Below, one piece after another: positions 21,458 to 33,100 of a stretch of 64,000 nucleotides of DNA. The stretch is from Cryptomeria japonica. Lineage: Eukaryota; Streptophyta; Pinopsida; Cupressales; Cupressaceae. Where the stretch lies: contig NC_081411.1 in assembly GCF_030272615.1 (NCBI RefSeq), positions 183,296,977 through 183,360,976 on the forward strand, in the 5' to 3' direction. The position numbers and the translations under genes are program-made. Numbering within the stretch: position 1 is the first letter of the stretch; the number at the start of each line of letters is the position of its first letter. Below the pieces are notes generated by a model. It saw only the letters and a program-made list of their open reading frames with translations, did no database searches and was not told the DNA's origin.

Positions 21458-23455
21458 TGCTGGCCATTTGGATGAATTGATTATGTGTTGCATTGATGTT
21501 TTGTCATTGATGTCAACACTAGCTATTTTGGATGCTTTACCGGCACCCTTCTGGTCCCGGTAGGTTGTTTGGTTTCTAGTTGGTTTGGATCCAGCATGAT
21601 CCGATATGCTTCCGTATGTTTGGGTTATGGAATTGGCTTATTCATGCTGTATATGGTGAAAATGGATAACAATGATAACAATATTGAAAGGCTAAATGAA
21701 TTCAACCACAAAACCCTAGCCTAACAATGAACAAAGATCCACCATAACATATGAAGATAACCTAAGACAATGCAAATAACTCAAAATCACAAAGATTATA
21801 CCATCACATGTCCAATAGGGTTTTGATCTCCATTCTTCCTATCTCCATTGATCTTGCTTGATATACTTGCTCTCAGATTTTTGTATGCACAAGAGCTCAA
21901 CAAAGAACGGAATGTGGTTGCAAGTGGAATTGTAGTGTAGTCAATTGATCCAGTAGTTAGGGTATGTCATTAGGGTTTGACAATGAAGAAAGCATCTTCT
22001 TAAATAGAAGACACAATAGGAAATGGAGGGTTAAGATTGAGAGGTGTAAAAAGAGAGGTCGGCTAGGATTAAAGGGTAGGTATAAGAAATACCAAAATAA
22101 TGAAAGAGGTAGGTAGTGTAGGAATTAAGAGATGAATGACATGTGTCATGTGTAGAAAAAGATAATGAATTAATTAAATAAATAAAAATTTATTTAATTA
22201 ATAGAAGAAGTAGGACAATTAAATAAATAAAATATTTATTTAATTTAGGAAAGGGATAATTTAAATAAATAAATGTATTTATTTAAATGAGAAATAGGGC
22301 TAGAAGAGGATAAATGAATTAATTAAATAAATAAAAATTTATTTAATTAATAGAAGAATTAGGCTTAGATAATTAAATAAATAAAATATTTATTTAATTA
22401 GACATGACAATTTTGAGTGTCTACACATGCTACTCAGATTCATGTTCAATCAATTGGTTTTGTTCTAGTGATCGGATGCTATCCTGTTTGCTAGAAAGCT
22501 TGGTTTGTGGTTTCATCGAGGGTTTCACCAGTAGAGCTTTGTTGAAGATACTTTGATGATATGCATAAGTGGTGTAGGTGTGGCTTCTGGTGGAGGTTCA
22601 GGATGCTAAGGGTGATCATGTTCAAGACTTAGTTGATTGGGATTATTGCTTTGGCATGTATGGACCTAAATTGGGTCTCAGTGTATCTAGTTTATGGATC
22701 AACTTAATGTAACGTGTGGATTACACCTCTCAATGTGTTTCTGGGATGTCTTATGGGTTGGATATTACTTGTTTGGTCTTAGGACGACATGTTTTATAAT
22801 TATGTAATTGTCTTATTGTCTGGTGGTCGACCTTACTATTTATGGTTGAGGGTTTGTATATATATGATGTAAGATCTCAATGTAGATCGTCATGGAATGG
22901 GATATGGATATGTAAGGATCAAATAATGTAATAATCATTCAGGAAGAGGATTTGGTCGATCATTGATGATCAAATTGGGTTTATGTAAGAGGATTTAGTC
23001 CTCTAGTATTGAGATTAACCAGAACTATATTCAAGCATAGGAGATGCTAGCTTTGCAGTTCATTCATTCTTATGGATTGTAGTCTAGATTTCTATGTAGT
23101 CAGTGAGAGTCCTTTTGTGATGAGCAGTGCAATCTAGGTTGTTGGCCTTCCTGCAAGTGCAGGCCCCTCAATTGTTATTCACATACTTACTACAGAAGTA
23201 TTATCTGACTATGGGTAGGCTTCCCACTATGGTTTTTCCCTTTACCAAGTTTTCCACATATAAATATTGGTGTCATGTGGATGGTATTTATTCTCTGATT
23301 ATTGTTTATGCTTAATTGGTTTATCTGCTATTTTGGTATTGATCTATTGGGTTCCGATATTAAAGTTTAAATTACTTAAGGTTCTGGTAATCTGGTGACA
23401 ACTGATTCACGCCCCCCTCTCTCAGTTGTCTTCTAGTTATTTGAATTGTCTAACA
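21458..23455 (+). repeat. Copia-2 5' LTR, interrupted
   Basis: Starts TGCTGGCCATTTGG and ends TTGTCTAACA. Without the nested solo LTR and its TSD it is about 1215 bp, close to the 1189-bp solo copy at 20005-21193. TATAAATA at 23259-23266 is the likely TATA box. Confidence 0.85.
21648..22425 (-). mobile_element. Solo LTR of the gypsy-3 family in the copia-2 LTR
   Basis: 778 bp from TGTATATGGTG to GTGTCTACA, with a perfect TSD CATGC (21643-21647 and 22426-22430). It is nearly identical in layout to 3929-4715 and inverted relative to the gypsy-3 LTRs. It includes the four AT-rich palindromes. Confidence 0.92.
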
Positions 23456-23457
23456 AT

Positions 23458-23469
23458 TGGTATTAGAGC
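23458..23469 (+). other. Copia-2 primer-binding site, one mismatch
   Basis: TGGTATTAGAGC lies three bases after the LTR end. It differs by one base (C to T) from the initiator-Met site TGGTATCAGAGC. Confidence 0.75.
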
Positions 23470-23512
23470 TCTGGTTCTCTCTATAGAAGCTTAACCGCTT
23501 GAGGAAGATCCT

Positions 23513-25072
23513 ATGGCGAATAATAGTTCAAGTTCATCTAGTTCATCTGGAGCTATCTTTTGGAGAGATATTCCTAGGCTTGATGGAACAAATTACATAG
23601 TATGGAAGATTTGGATGGAGACTCATCTAAGATGTCTCGGTAAAGAGATTTGGGAGATCACACATAATGGTGTTACACCTCATAATCTAGCATCTAGTAA
23701 TCCTCCTTTGGAAAATTTGGATAAGGATCTTGAGAATGATTGTAGAGCAATAACAGACCTCTTGTATGCACTTTCTGATCAGCAAATAATGGGAGTAATT
23801 GATAAATCAGTTGCAAAGGCTATATGGGACAAGTTGGAGACTCTTAATCAAGGTGACCCTATTGTGAAGATTCCTAAACTTGATGGTTACTGATATGAAA
23901 ACATGAAGATGGAAGAAGATGAAAGGATTACTGCATTCATGGAAAGGGTAAATGAGATTGTTATGGGAATTCAATGTTTTGGTGGAACTTTGAGTGAAGA
24001 TGAAATAGTTTCTAAAGTTCTGAGAGCTTTACCATCAGCTTAGAAGATGAGGGCTACTGCAATTAATGAATTGAGAACAATGGCTAATATTTCTATCAAT
24101 AGAGATACCTTGGTTGGGAAATTATCTTATTTTGAGCTTGAAGAATTTGGACCCTCTGGAGATGTGAAGTCTAAACCTTCTTTTCATGCATCTACATCAT
24201 CAACTGGCAAGAAAAATTGGAAAGCTTTATATGCAAAGGAATTGGATGATATCAAGAGAGAAGATGAAGAATTTCAGCAACTTGAAGCCCTATTTGCTAG
24301 AAGAGTACCTAAAGGACCGGTGGGAAGTAAGTATGAAGGAAAAGCACCTTTTAAATGTTTTTCATGTAGTAAGATTGGTCATTTTGCATCTATATATCTT
24401 GAAAGGAATTTAAGATTTGAAGAGAGAGCTAGAAGATCTTTTACACCTAACCTTGGATATCAGAACAAGTATAAGTACAAGAAAAACAAAGACAAATCAT
24501 GCTACATAGCGGATGAGGAAGGTGTGACTGATTCTGATGATGAACCGATAGAAGACTCTGCTAGTGGTTCTGGCAATGGAAAGGAATGGGTGTTCCTAGC
24601 TATCAAGGAAGATGTTCTGACACTGGAAGAGAATGTACCTGAAGAGAATGTACCTGAAGAGAAGGCACTTGCTACTAAAATTGAAGATAAGGATGAATGG
24701 GTAATTGACAGTGGATGTTCACATCATATGACTGGAGATAAAGGGAAGTTTCTATCTTTGAAAGAATTTGATGGCGGTCTGGTTAGATTTGGAGATGAAA
24801 AAGCATGTATGATCAAGGGAAAAGGAACTATATCATTGGATGGTAAGCACAATACTGATAATGTTTATTATGTTAAAGGTTTAAGGAATAATCTTTTGAT
24901 TGTAGGACAATTGGTGGATAAGGGATTGCAATTAAAGTTCAAGGATGGTAAATGCAAAATCATTAATAGATTTGGTTTGGAGATTGCAACCAGTACACAG
25001 ACAAAAGGTAATATATTTCATTTGAATTTTGGTGAGAAGACATGTTTGATTGCACAAATTGATGAGAGTTGA
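23513..25072 (+). pseudogene. Copia-2 gag and protease, truncated
   Basis: One frame from MANNSSSSSSSSGAIFW (23513) to 25072, broken only by TGA at 23891 and TAG at 24041. The gag N-terminus has RLDGTNYIVWKIWME. The zinc knuckle (about 24355-24400) reads CFSCSKIGHFASIY, so the last Cys is Tyr. The protease motif WVIDSGCSHHMTGD (about 24700-24740) has an intact Asp-Ser-Gly. Final residues IAQIDES match the end of the equivalent copia-1 segment. The stop at 25070 is created by the junction with foreign DNA. Confidence 0.85.
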
Positions 25073-25104
25073 CTATGACCTCCTCATCATATTGGTATCA
25101 GAGC
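25070..25104 (+). other. Junction: remnant of gypsy-2 5' LTR and its PBS
   Basis: ACCTCCTCATCA (25078-25089) matches the last bases of the gypsy-2 3' LTR (47557-47568). TGGTATCAGAGC, the initiator-Met PBS, follows at 25093-25104. So at most about 20 bp of the 5' LTR survive, and it joins directly to the broken copia-2 pol. Confidence 0.7.
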
Positions 25105-25143
25105 AGGATTTTGAAGATCACTTGGGTGGTGTGGTCTTAGTGT

Positions 25144-26732
25144 ATGTCAGAGGAAGAGATTAAAATAGGTGTTGAAAAAATGCCTCCTAAGAGCATGTCA
25201 CAAGATGCAGTGAAGAAGTTGATTGAAGAGATGCTTGAGTCCAAGCTTGAAGAATTGAAAAAGACTAAGGATAAGGAAGATGGAAGTGACACTGATGAAG
25301 GGGATAAAGAAGATGGGGAACCCTCTAAACAGGTAGAGGAGATACCTGCATATCGGAGGGCATTTGTAGATGCCTTGATGTCAGTCAATAGGGAAACCAT
25401 TGATGGTTTGCCTATATATAGTGGAAGTATGGAAGTAGAAGAGGTGATAGACTGGATTGAGGCATTGACCAGTCATTTTGAGTACAAAGAAATCCCTGAA
25501 GATAAGAGAGTTAAGTTGGAAAAAGAAAGGTTGAAGAGGTCTTCTCTTACATGGTGGAACTATGTACAAGGGGAGAGGGTTAAGGAGGGAAAGAGTATGA
25601 TAACCTCTTGGGAAAGGATGAAGGCTAAAGTCAAGGCACAATTCATGCCCATTGACTATGAAGTGCAAATGTACAAAAAATTGTAGAACCTTAGACAGAG
25701 AGACCTTGATGTGAATGCATATATAGAGGAGTTTCATAAAATTAGTCTCAGATAAAAGAGACAAGAAGAGGAGTCAGATAAAGTGGCTAGGTACTTGAAT
25801 GGCCTAAGGATGAACATCCAAGATGAGATCAACATCTTGGCACTGGAGATAGTGAACAAGTGTTTTCAATTGGCTCTAAGGGCAGAAGAGAAACTAAAAA
25901 TAATAAGTGAGTGGGGTAATAGAGGTAAAGGAGGGATAATTTTCAAAGGCAGAGGCGGTTTTGGAGGAAGAAGTCCTAACCAAAGGTCTAGTGGTGACTC
26001 TAGCCAAGGAGAGAAATTTGGGGACTCAACTAGTAGAGGAGGCTATCGTGGGAGAAGACCTAATGGAAGAGGTGGGACAAACGAATCAGGGAGAGAATCC
26101 AAGTTCTCTAGTATGAGATGTTATAACTGCAATTAGATGGGGCACCCAGCCTACAAGTGTCCAGAGAAGGCCTCAACTTCTCATGGTGGTGAGAGGAGAA
26201 CCACTTTGCCTCAAGAAGATGCAAGGAGTGTGACATCTCCTGAAGTGAATTTGACATCATAGATGGGCGAGAACCTGATGATAAAGAGGACACTGCGTAA
26301 GGAACCAGTGAAGACTGAGCCACCCCAAAGAAAGGCTTTGTTTAGAGTCAACTACAAGATTCAAGGTAAGGTTTGTAAAGTTGTCATAGATTCAGGGTCT
26401 ACTGATAACATTGTATCTTTGGAAGCAGTAAACAAGTTGAACTTGGAAAGGATACCCCATAGTTGTCCATATAGGCTCAGTTGGTTGAACAAAGGGCAAC
26501 ACATACTCATCAATGAACAAGCATGGGTAGAGTTCAGTATTGGGGGGTATAAGGATAAAATTTTGTGTGACATCCTTCCAATGACTGCTTTCCATCTTTT
26601 ACTTGGCAAACCATGGCAATTTGACAGAAAGGCTCATCATGGCGGAGAAAAGAATTCTTACTCTTTCCAAAAGGATGGTGTGACTTTTAGGATACAGTCA
26701 GTGGTAGAAGGGGATCCACAACATATAGGATC
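25144..26732 (+). pseudogene. Gypsy-2 gag and aspartic protease
   Basis: A single frame from MSEEEIKIGVEKMPP (25144) with stops at 25684, about 25753, 26134 and 26260. Gag core SSLTWWNYVQGERV is near 25540. A Gly/Arg-rich stretch precedes the zinc knuckle, whose CYNCN is followed by a TAG and then MGHPAYKCP, so only one codon is lost. The protease (about 26386) is VVIDSGSTDNIVSLEAV, with an intact Asp-Ser-Gly. The frame is cut at 26732 by gypsy-3 and resumes in register at 42958 when the inserted element and one TSD are removed. It is paralogous to gypsy-1 gag. Confidence 0.88.
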
Positions 26733-27525
26733 TATAGACACCTAAAATTGTCTAGTCAAATTAAATAAATATTTTATTTATTTAATTATTTTAAGCCTAA
26801 TTCTTCTACTAATTAAATAAATCTTTATTTATTTAATTAATTCATTTATCCTCTTCTAGCCTTATTTCTCATTTAAATAAATACATTTATTTATTTAAAT
26901 TACCCTTTTTTCCTAAATTAAATAAATACTTTTATTTATTTAATTGATCCCACTTCCTCTATTATTTAAATAAATTTGTATTTATTTAATTAATTCGTTA
27001 GCCTTTTCTACCCATGACACATGTCATTCATCTCTTGATTCCTACACTACCTAGCCTCTTATTATTTTCTTATTTCCTCTACCTACCCTCTAATCATAGC
27101 CGACCATTTATCTTTTACACCTCTCAATCTTATCCCTCCATTTCATATAGTTTCTTCTATATAAGGAGATTCTTCCTTCATTATCAAACCCTAACTAACT
27201 AACTACTTGATTACTCGACTACACTACGCCTTTGCACTTTTACATGCGATCCTACTTGCAACCACATTTCCGTTCTTTGTTGAACTCTTGTGCACATATA
27301 AAATCTGAGAGCAAATATATCAAGCAAGATCAATGGAGATAGGAAGAATGGAGATCCAAACCCTATTGGACATGCGATGGTATAATCTTTGTGATTTTAT
27401 TTGATTTGCATTGTCTTAGGTAATTTTCATATGTTATGGTGGATCTTTGTTATTGTTAGGCTAGGGTTTTGTGGTTGAATTCATTTAATCTTTCATCATT
27501 TTTGTTTCCATTTTCACCATATACA
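26733..27525 (+). repeat. Gypsy-3 5' LTR
   Basis: Starts TATAGACACC (TG changed to TA; the 3' copy has TGTAGACACC) and ends CCATATACA. AT-rich palindromes made of AATTAAATAAAT-type arms fill about 26755-26990. The 3' LTR lacks about 24 bp near the start relative to this one. Confidence 0.92.
27157..27167 (+). promoter_or_regulatory. TATA box of the gypsy-3 LTR
   Basis: TCTATATAAGG sits downstream of the AT-rich palindromes in transcript orientation. It is kept in the 3' LTR (about 42583-42593) and, inverted, as CTTATATAGG in the solo LTR at about 4292. It is a likely TATA element, inferred from position only. Confidence 0.55.
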
Positions 27526-29830
27526 TTTTGGCATGCTCGGTGGGACTCTTGTCCCTTTTGCATTTAACATCTTTTGTTGCAGATTTTGTTTTGAAGTTGC
27601 AGATCTGACATTTCTGACAACATTTTGATATTTTCACATCTACGCACTTTCAGATCACGTTTTTTATTTTTTCTCACATCTATGACATCTGGAACCGCGT
27701 TCACGTCTTCGACAATTTTTTTTTTTTTGCAGATTTCGGGAAATGCGTCTGTGTTCTGTAGTCGCGTCTGTGAAGTCTTCAGGCATGTCTGCGTTAGAGA
27801 GCCGCATCTGCATTTGGGAGCCGCGTATATGTCAGATCTAGGCGTGTCTATGTGTTCTCGTAGCGTCTGTGTCTGTGACAACTGTGTTTGTGTTTGGTTG
27901 TTGCATTTTTGGTCTCATTGATTCAGTTTTTTGTCACTCGGATTTCAAATCTGGTTTATTTTGAGCTAACATTTTCAGATCTAGCTAACAAAATTGGTGC
28001 AGTTTGTCTTGAAAGCAAAATCGTTTTGTTGAAGGCCCCTATTTCACAAAGTCTTTTGGATTTAAAATTTACCTAACTTGTGTGCCTGCAGGAAGGGGTG
28101 ATTATTTCAAACAATCCAAACTACTAATAGATCTTTGTTGCAGGACCTTGGCAAGGGTTTTTGATATTTATTGTGTGCCTTTTTTTCATAGATTAGCAAA
28201 CACTTCAATTGGTGCACTAAAATTGAACCATTGTTTTTGTGTCTTGAGAAATAGGCTCTTTTTGTTTAATCTTTAGAGGGCCTGTCTCCCCGTGTGGTCA
28301 TTAGGACTACTAGTGAGGAGAGAACGACCAAAGTGGTAGCAAAAGAAAGGCCATCTTCTTCCAAACCACTATAAATAACTGTATCCATGGTGAAAAATAT
28401 GGATAACGTGTGCTGATTAGTTCATACCGACACTATGTCTCCCCATAAACCCATTTGATCAAATTTATTTGATCAGTTGTAGGGCGTAACCCCTACCAAC
28501 TGGGAGCCTTCTGTATTTATAGAGCTGAAAGTGTCGCATGTATGGCCACACGAGTAGATGCCCTTACTAGCACCTTTTTGTTTTAGAAGCCAAAATCCTT
28601 CTAGTTGTTGGGGCAGGAGGTCGGACCTCTGGTAGCAGCCCACACACATACGATTCTTAGTAGAGATACAAAGTTCACCACGGGGAGTTTTCGTGGGGAC
28701 TGATGCTTGGCTGCCCTAAGAAGTGAGTGCTAAGGGTGGAGCTAGTGGGGTCAAGCATCTAAGTATCCGCTCTGAATAGCGTAGCCTCAAGGGAAACTCC
28801 ATGTGGGATCAACAACTATTGTCTTGGCTAGCCATAAGAATTGTGCTTTACTTATTTTGAACAATCAAACATTCAAGACCAAACACCAAAACATTGTGTC
28901 TTTTGTGCCTTCAAGTGTATGCAAAACAATTTTACGTCAAACAACACACTTTTCTTTGAGTCATTTTGGAGTCTAAACACTTCCAAACGTTGATTCTTCA
29001 TCAACACTGTGTCCTCTTGTCACGAAAAATAGTCAAACATTTAGATTTGGTCACAACAAAACAACTTCACAGATTGGAAAAATTGTACAAAGTTTACAGA
29101 AACGCATCTGTGTCTGACAGAACCATGTCTGTGTCATCTAAACGCGTCTATGAAGGGCAGAAACGCATCTGTGTCTTTTGAGCAACATTGCAACATCTCA
29201 AAAATGTGTCTGTGTCTGACAGAATAGTGTATGTGTCCTTTAAGCGCGTCTTTGAAGTATACAAGAACGTCTATGTTCAGGATTGAAAACTTTCATAATT
29301 CAGCAAACAAGAATAGCCAGTTTCAGACTTATTGAGCTTCCTAGGTTATCTCTTTAGGGTTTTCATCTAGCATTCAACCTATCTTTGGGTCTCACAAAGT
29401 CCATCATTGCTTTACACCTTACATTACATTCACATTTGTCTAAACTTGAGTCAAACGGTCACTTCCTTGTCCTCATCTTATTTTGTCAACACACTACATA
29501 CAACAACATTTTGCTAAGTGGTCCCTCATTAAGGTCTATCACCTTTGGGTCTCATTTGGTCTTACTTAGAGTCAAGGTCAACTTACCTCATCAAGAGAAA
29601 TTATCCTCTCTTTGGAAGCCACACCTACTCTACTACATACATACTTGGTCTTACACTTGGGACATTGCAAATACACCTCGGATTCATTTACATTCCATTC
29701 AACTCTTAGTCTTCCATACTCTTTCCATTTTCATCTAGTCTCACACATCTTAGTCAATACCTAGTTCATAGTTGAAAATCGTTCCCAAAAATCTAGAAGA
29801 GAAGCTAAAGAGGCTCAAGAGTCTGCAAAC
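27526..29830 (+). other. Gypsy-3 leader, 2.3 kb
   Basis: Non-coding DNA between the 5' LTR and gag. TTTTGGCATGCTCGGTGGGAC follows the LTR and is the probable PBS, but I could not assign its tRNA. Two clusters of degenerate CGCGTCTGTG words (about 27640-27880 and 29095-29275) flank a GC-richer, possibly structured block (about 28270-28850). The small ORFs here show no domain. An intron, as known in Ogre elements, is possible but not shown. Confidence 0.55.
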
Positions 29831-31430
29831 ATGAGTTCCTATGAGTATGACAATGATATCTTTTTCAATTCTGATCATACTACATTACCTGACATGGATG
29901 CTTATAGAAACATTCCAAATGTTGAGCACATGGACACTACAAACAACAATGATACACACAATGACAATATGGACAACTTTTCCGTACATTTAGCAGAAGT
30001 GGAAGACACCATTATGAATCCCCATTTCAATCGATTGGTTGAGGAAATAATGAGGAGAGATAGACAATACTTTCTACAAGTGATGGCACAAAGTGGAACC
30101 AAGATCCCTCATGATTTTGACATGTCTCAAATAATGGAAAATTGACCTTTGCAACAAACTCACTCCAACATGGATCAAAGGAGGCCTAATAGTGGAGGCA
30201 ATAGAGGACCACATCTTGTGCCTGAATCACCATCATCTTTGTTTCAAAAACCAAAGATCCCATACACACATGGTCAAGCATATGATACTGACCTTCGCAG
30301 ACCATTATGGAAGTCTTATGCAGAAAAATATGCTCAATCACATATCAATGCTAAGGAGCAACCACCAAAGCAATTTGATATTCAAAGGCATGCTCAAAAT
30401 TTGGACATAAGAAAATCCTATGTCAAATTTGGGGGCAACACATTAGAACAAACTCATGACATGCCCATAGAGTATGGTATACATGGACAAAGTAGATATT
30501 TTGTTCCTCATCATGACTCTATACCAAGTGGTCCTTATATGCAACATCATTATAGACCTCCTCCATATGAACATGTGTATGATCAATATCATCCATATAT
30601 GCAACATGCTCCTCCTCCAATTAGTAACTCAAGCATGGGGTATGGTCCAAGAAGTCGATCTCCACCTAAGAACAATTTGGAACAACAAATTAAGGACTTA
30701 CAAAAGAAAATGGAGGACATAAATACACTAAAGCCAACTTACACAATGAGAGACATATGTCCCTATCTATTTGACAAAATCATTCCAATGCCTCCATTTC
30801 CTACACACTTTGTGACACCTAAGTTTGATAAGTATAGAGGAAAAGGGGATCCTAAGGCACATATAAGACAGTTTTTCATAGCTTGCATTGAGGTAGCAGC
30901 AGAAGAGACATATTTGATGAGATTATTCCCACAAAGCTTAGGTGATCAAGCTATGGAATGGTTCTCCCAACTTCCACCTGGTATTAAGTCATGGGGTGAC
31001 TTAGCAGAGGCATTTATCCAACATTTCTCATATAACATAGAGACAGACATATCAGTCACTACTTTGTGCAACACCAAGCAAAAAGATGGAGAGTCTTTTT
31101 CATCATTTTTACAAAGATGGAGGAATCTAACTAGAAAATGCTCTTGTGAAATTCCACAAAAACAAATGGTAGAAATGTTCACCCAAAATGTTAACAAAGA
31201 CATTGGCTATGACCTAAGGAAAGCTTGTTTGTTCACCTTCAAGGACGTCATTGAAAAAGGCTTAGCAACAGAGAAGGTCCTAATTGAACAAGGAGTCATT
31301 AATATATTCAAAGAAAACAAAGAGGACTTTAAAGGAAAAGATAAGCCAAGATTTTGGAATAAAAACAAGAACACAGTCAATGATGGTGTTGTGGATGCCA
31401 ATACGGTGCGACCCAAAATCGTTTTTTTCT
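29831..31430 (+). pseudogene. Gypsy-3 gag
   Basis: The frame opens with MSSYEYDNDIFFNSD at 29831. A TGA at 30143 falls after 104 codons, and the same frame continues to 31516. After a Pro/His/Tyr/Gln-rich region, the gag capsid domain lies at about 30800-31260 (KYRGKGDPKAHIRQF, AMEWFSQLPPGIKSW, SFLQRWRNLTRKC). Around 31400-31425 a T run coincides with a shift into the frame that carries the next domain. Gag builds the particle and binds RNA. Confidence 0.82.
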
Positions 31431-33100
31431 GGATCAAGCTCTACAAACAATCAAGTGAATACTCAAACAACTTCCAAATCACGAAGGAAGTACACCCCAT
31501 TGGGAGAACCACTTGAGTCAGTTTTCAAGAAGCTACTGGCAAACAAGATAATCACAATTCCAGATTTTCCTCCATATGAGCCAAAGGTCAAACCAAATTG
31601 GTGGAATGATGATGAATATTGTGAATTTCATAAGAGCAAGGGTCATAAGACAGGAAATTGCCATCGACTAAAGAACATCATACAAGATCTTATTGATAGA
31701 GGTGACATTGAGATTGAAGGACATTCATCCAATCAAAAACATGAGATCTTTAAGGAACTATTCCCAAAGCATGACAAGGGAAAGTCTAAAGCCACAGATG
31801 ACCAAACCAACTATGCAAGAGCATCTTATAACTATGATTCAACTATCAATCACATCTCGATGGACAATTATGTCTCTACCATTATTATCAAGGACAAAAC
31901 GCCTGAGAATTCTACCCAAAGACCCAAGATTGTCCTAAAAGGTATTGGATCTTCTTCCCAACCTACCTCTAAATGTAATGTTACAACTCATCGAGGTAAA
32001 TTCACCTTGCAAGGTGTTCCAGCTAAAAACACTACTTCTTCATCAACCAAGCTTGAGTATGACCTTGTAGAACAGTTAGGGAAGACACTCGTGCTCATCT
32101 CCATCCTTGAGCTCTTACGCATATCCCCTGAACATAAAGCCATTCTTGACAAAATCTTGAGAGACACTGTTGTTCCTACTAATCTAAACATTGACCAGTT
32201 TCAAGCCATGGTGGGATACCCTTCCATTCCACATTCTCTTACATTCACTAAAGCTGACGACACCTTCGTAAGTCAGCCACATAACGCACCTTTACACATT
32301 GAAGCCTTCATACACAAACATCGAATAAAATGAGTCCTGATAGATGGAGGAGTAGGTCTAAACATTTGTACATTGAGCACTATTAAACAATTGGGATATT
32401 CTGATAAAGCTGTGAATTCTACAAACAAAAATACCATCAAGGCATATGATGACGAGGAGAATTCATCCAAGGGCACAGTAACCTTACCTCTCAGAGTTGG
32501 GCCAGTTACAAAGGATGTGGTTTGTCAAGTCCTAGACCTAGATCTCACATACAATACATTACTAGGACGTCCTTGGATTCATGAAATGAGGGTAGTCCCA
32601 TCTACATATCACCAATGCATTAAGTTTCCTCACAATGGAGTTGAGATAACAGTTAATGGTGATCCTAATCCATTTATATACTGCAATAACTTGAGATCGA
32701 AAACTAAGATGATTATTCCAAGTAATAGGGAAGTTGTTCCTTCTTCTACATACATTGATCCTGAATCATTAAAACCTTCAACATCAAAACAAGGTGAGCT
32801 TAAAGGTAAATTTTAGGATAAGGGCATGGGTGAATACACTTTGAATCAAACCATGTACTTACAACAAGTCATGAGTTCACCAAAAGAATATGGAAGACCA
32901 CATCCTAATAAGAAGGTATCTATCATTATACTCAAATGGGACTGTACTATCTTTCAAAAATGGGGTGAATTGGAAGAGGAAGACTTATACAAAATGCTCT
33001 ACAAAGACCCTGAAAATGATACATAAGATCACGTCAGCATACCATGTGAAAATATGGCAAAGGGTTCAAGATCCTACAAAAAATTGGGTATGATGGCAAA
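31400..33100 (+). pseudogene. Gypsy-3 gag C-terminus, zinc motif and protease
   Basis: The frame to 32333 includes a Tat-type zinc motif (about 31615-31675, CEFHKSKGHKTGNCHRLK). A TGA at 32331 precedes the protease start VLIDGGVGLNICTLS (about 32337), with Asp-Gly-Gly as the catalytic loop and LLGRPWIHEM further on (about 32560-32590). Further stops fall at 32814 and 33024, and a shift near 33050-33100 joins the pre-RT region. Confidence 0.75.

Larger units (their letters stand above)
21458..25072 (+). mobile_element. Copia-2: truncated Ty1/copia element in gypsy-1
   Basis: The 5' LTR, PBS, gag and protease are present. Then the element stops at about 25070, exactly where copia elements continue into the GAG-pre-integrase domain (LWHRR in copia-1). 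Integrase, RT, RNase H and 3' LTR are absent from the window. Gypsy-2 begins within 25 bases of the break. Confidence 0.85.
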
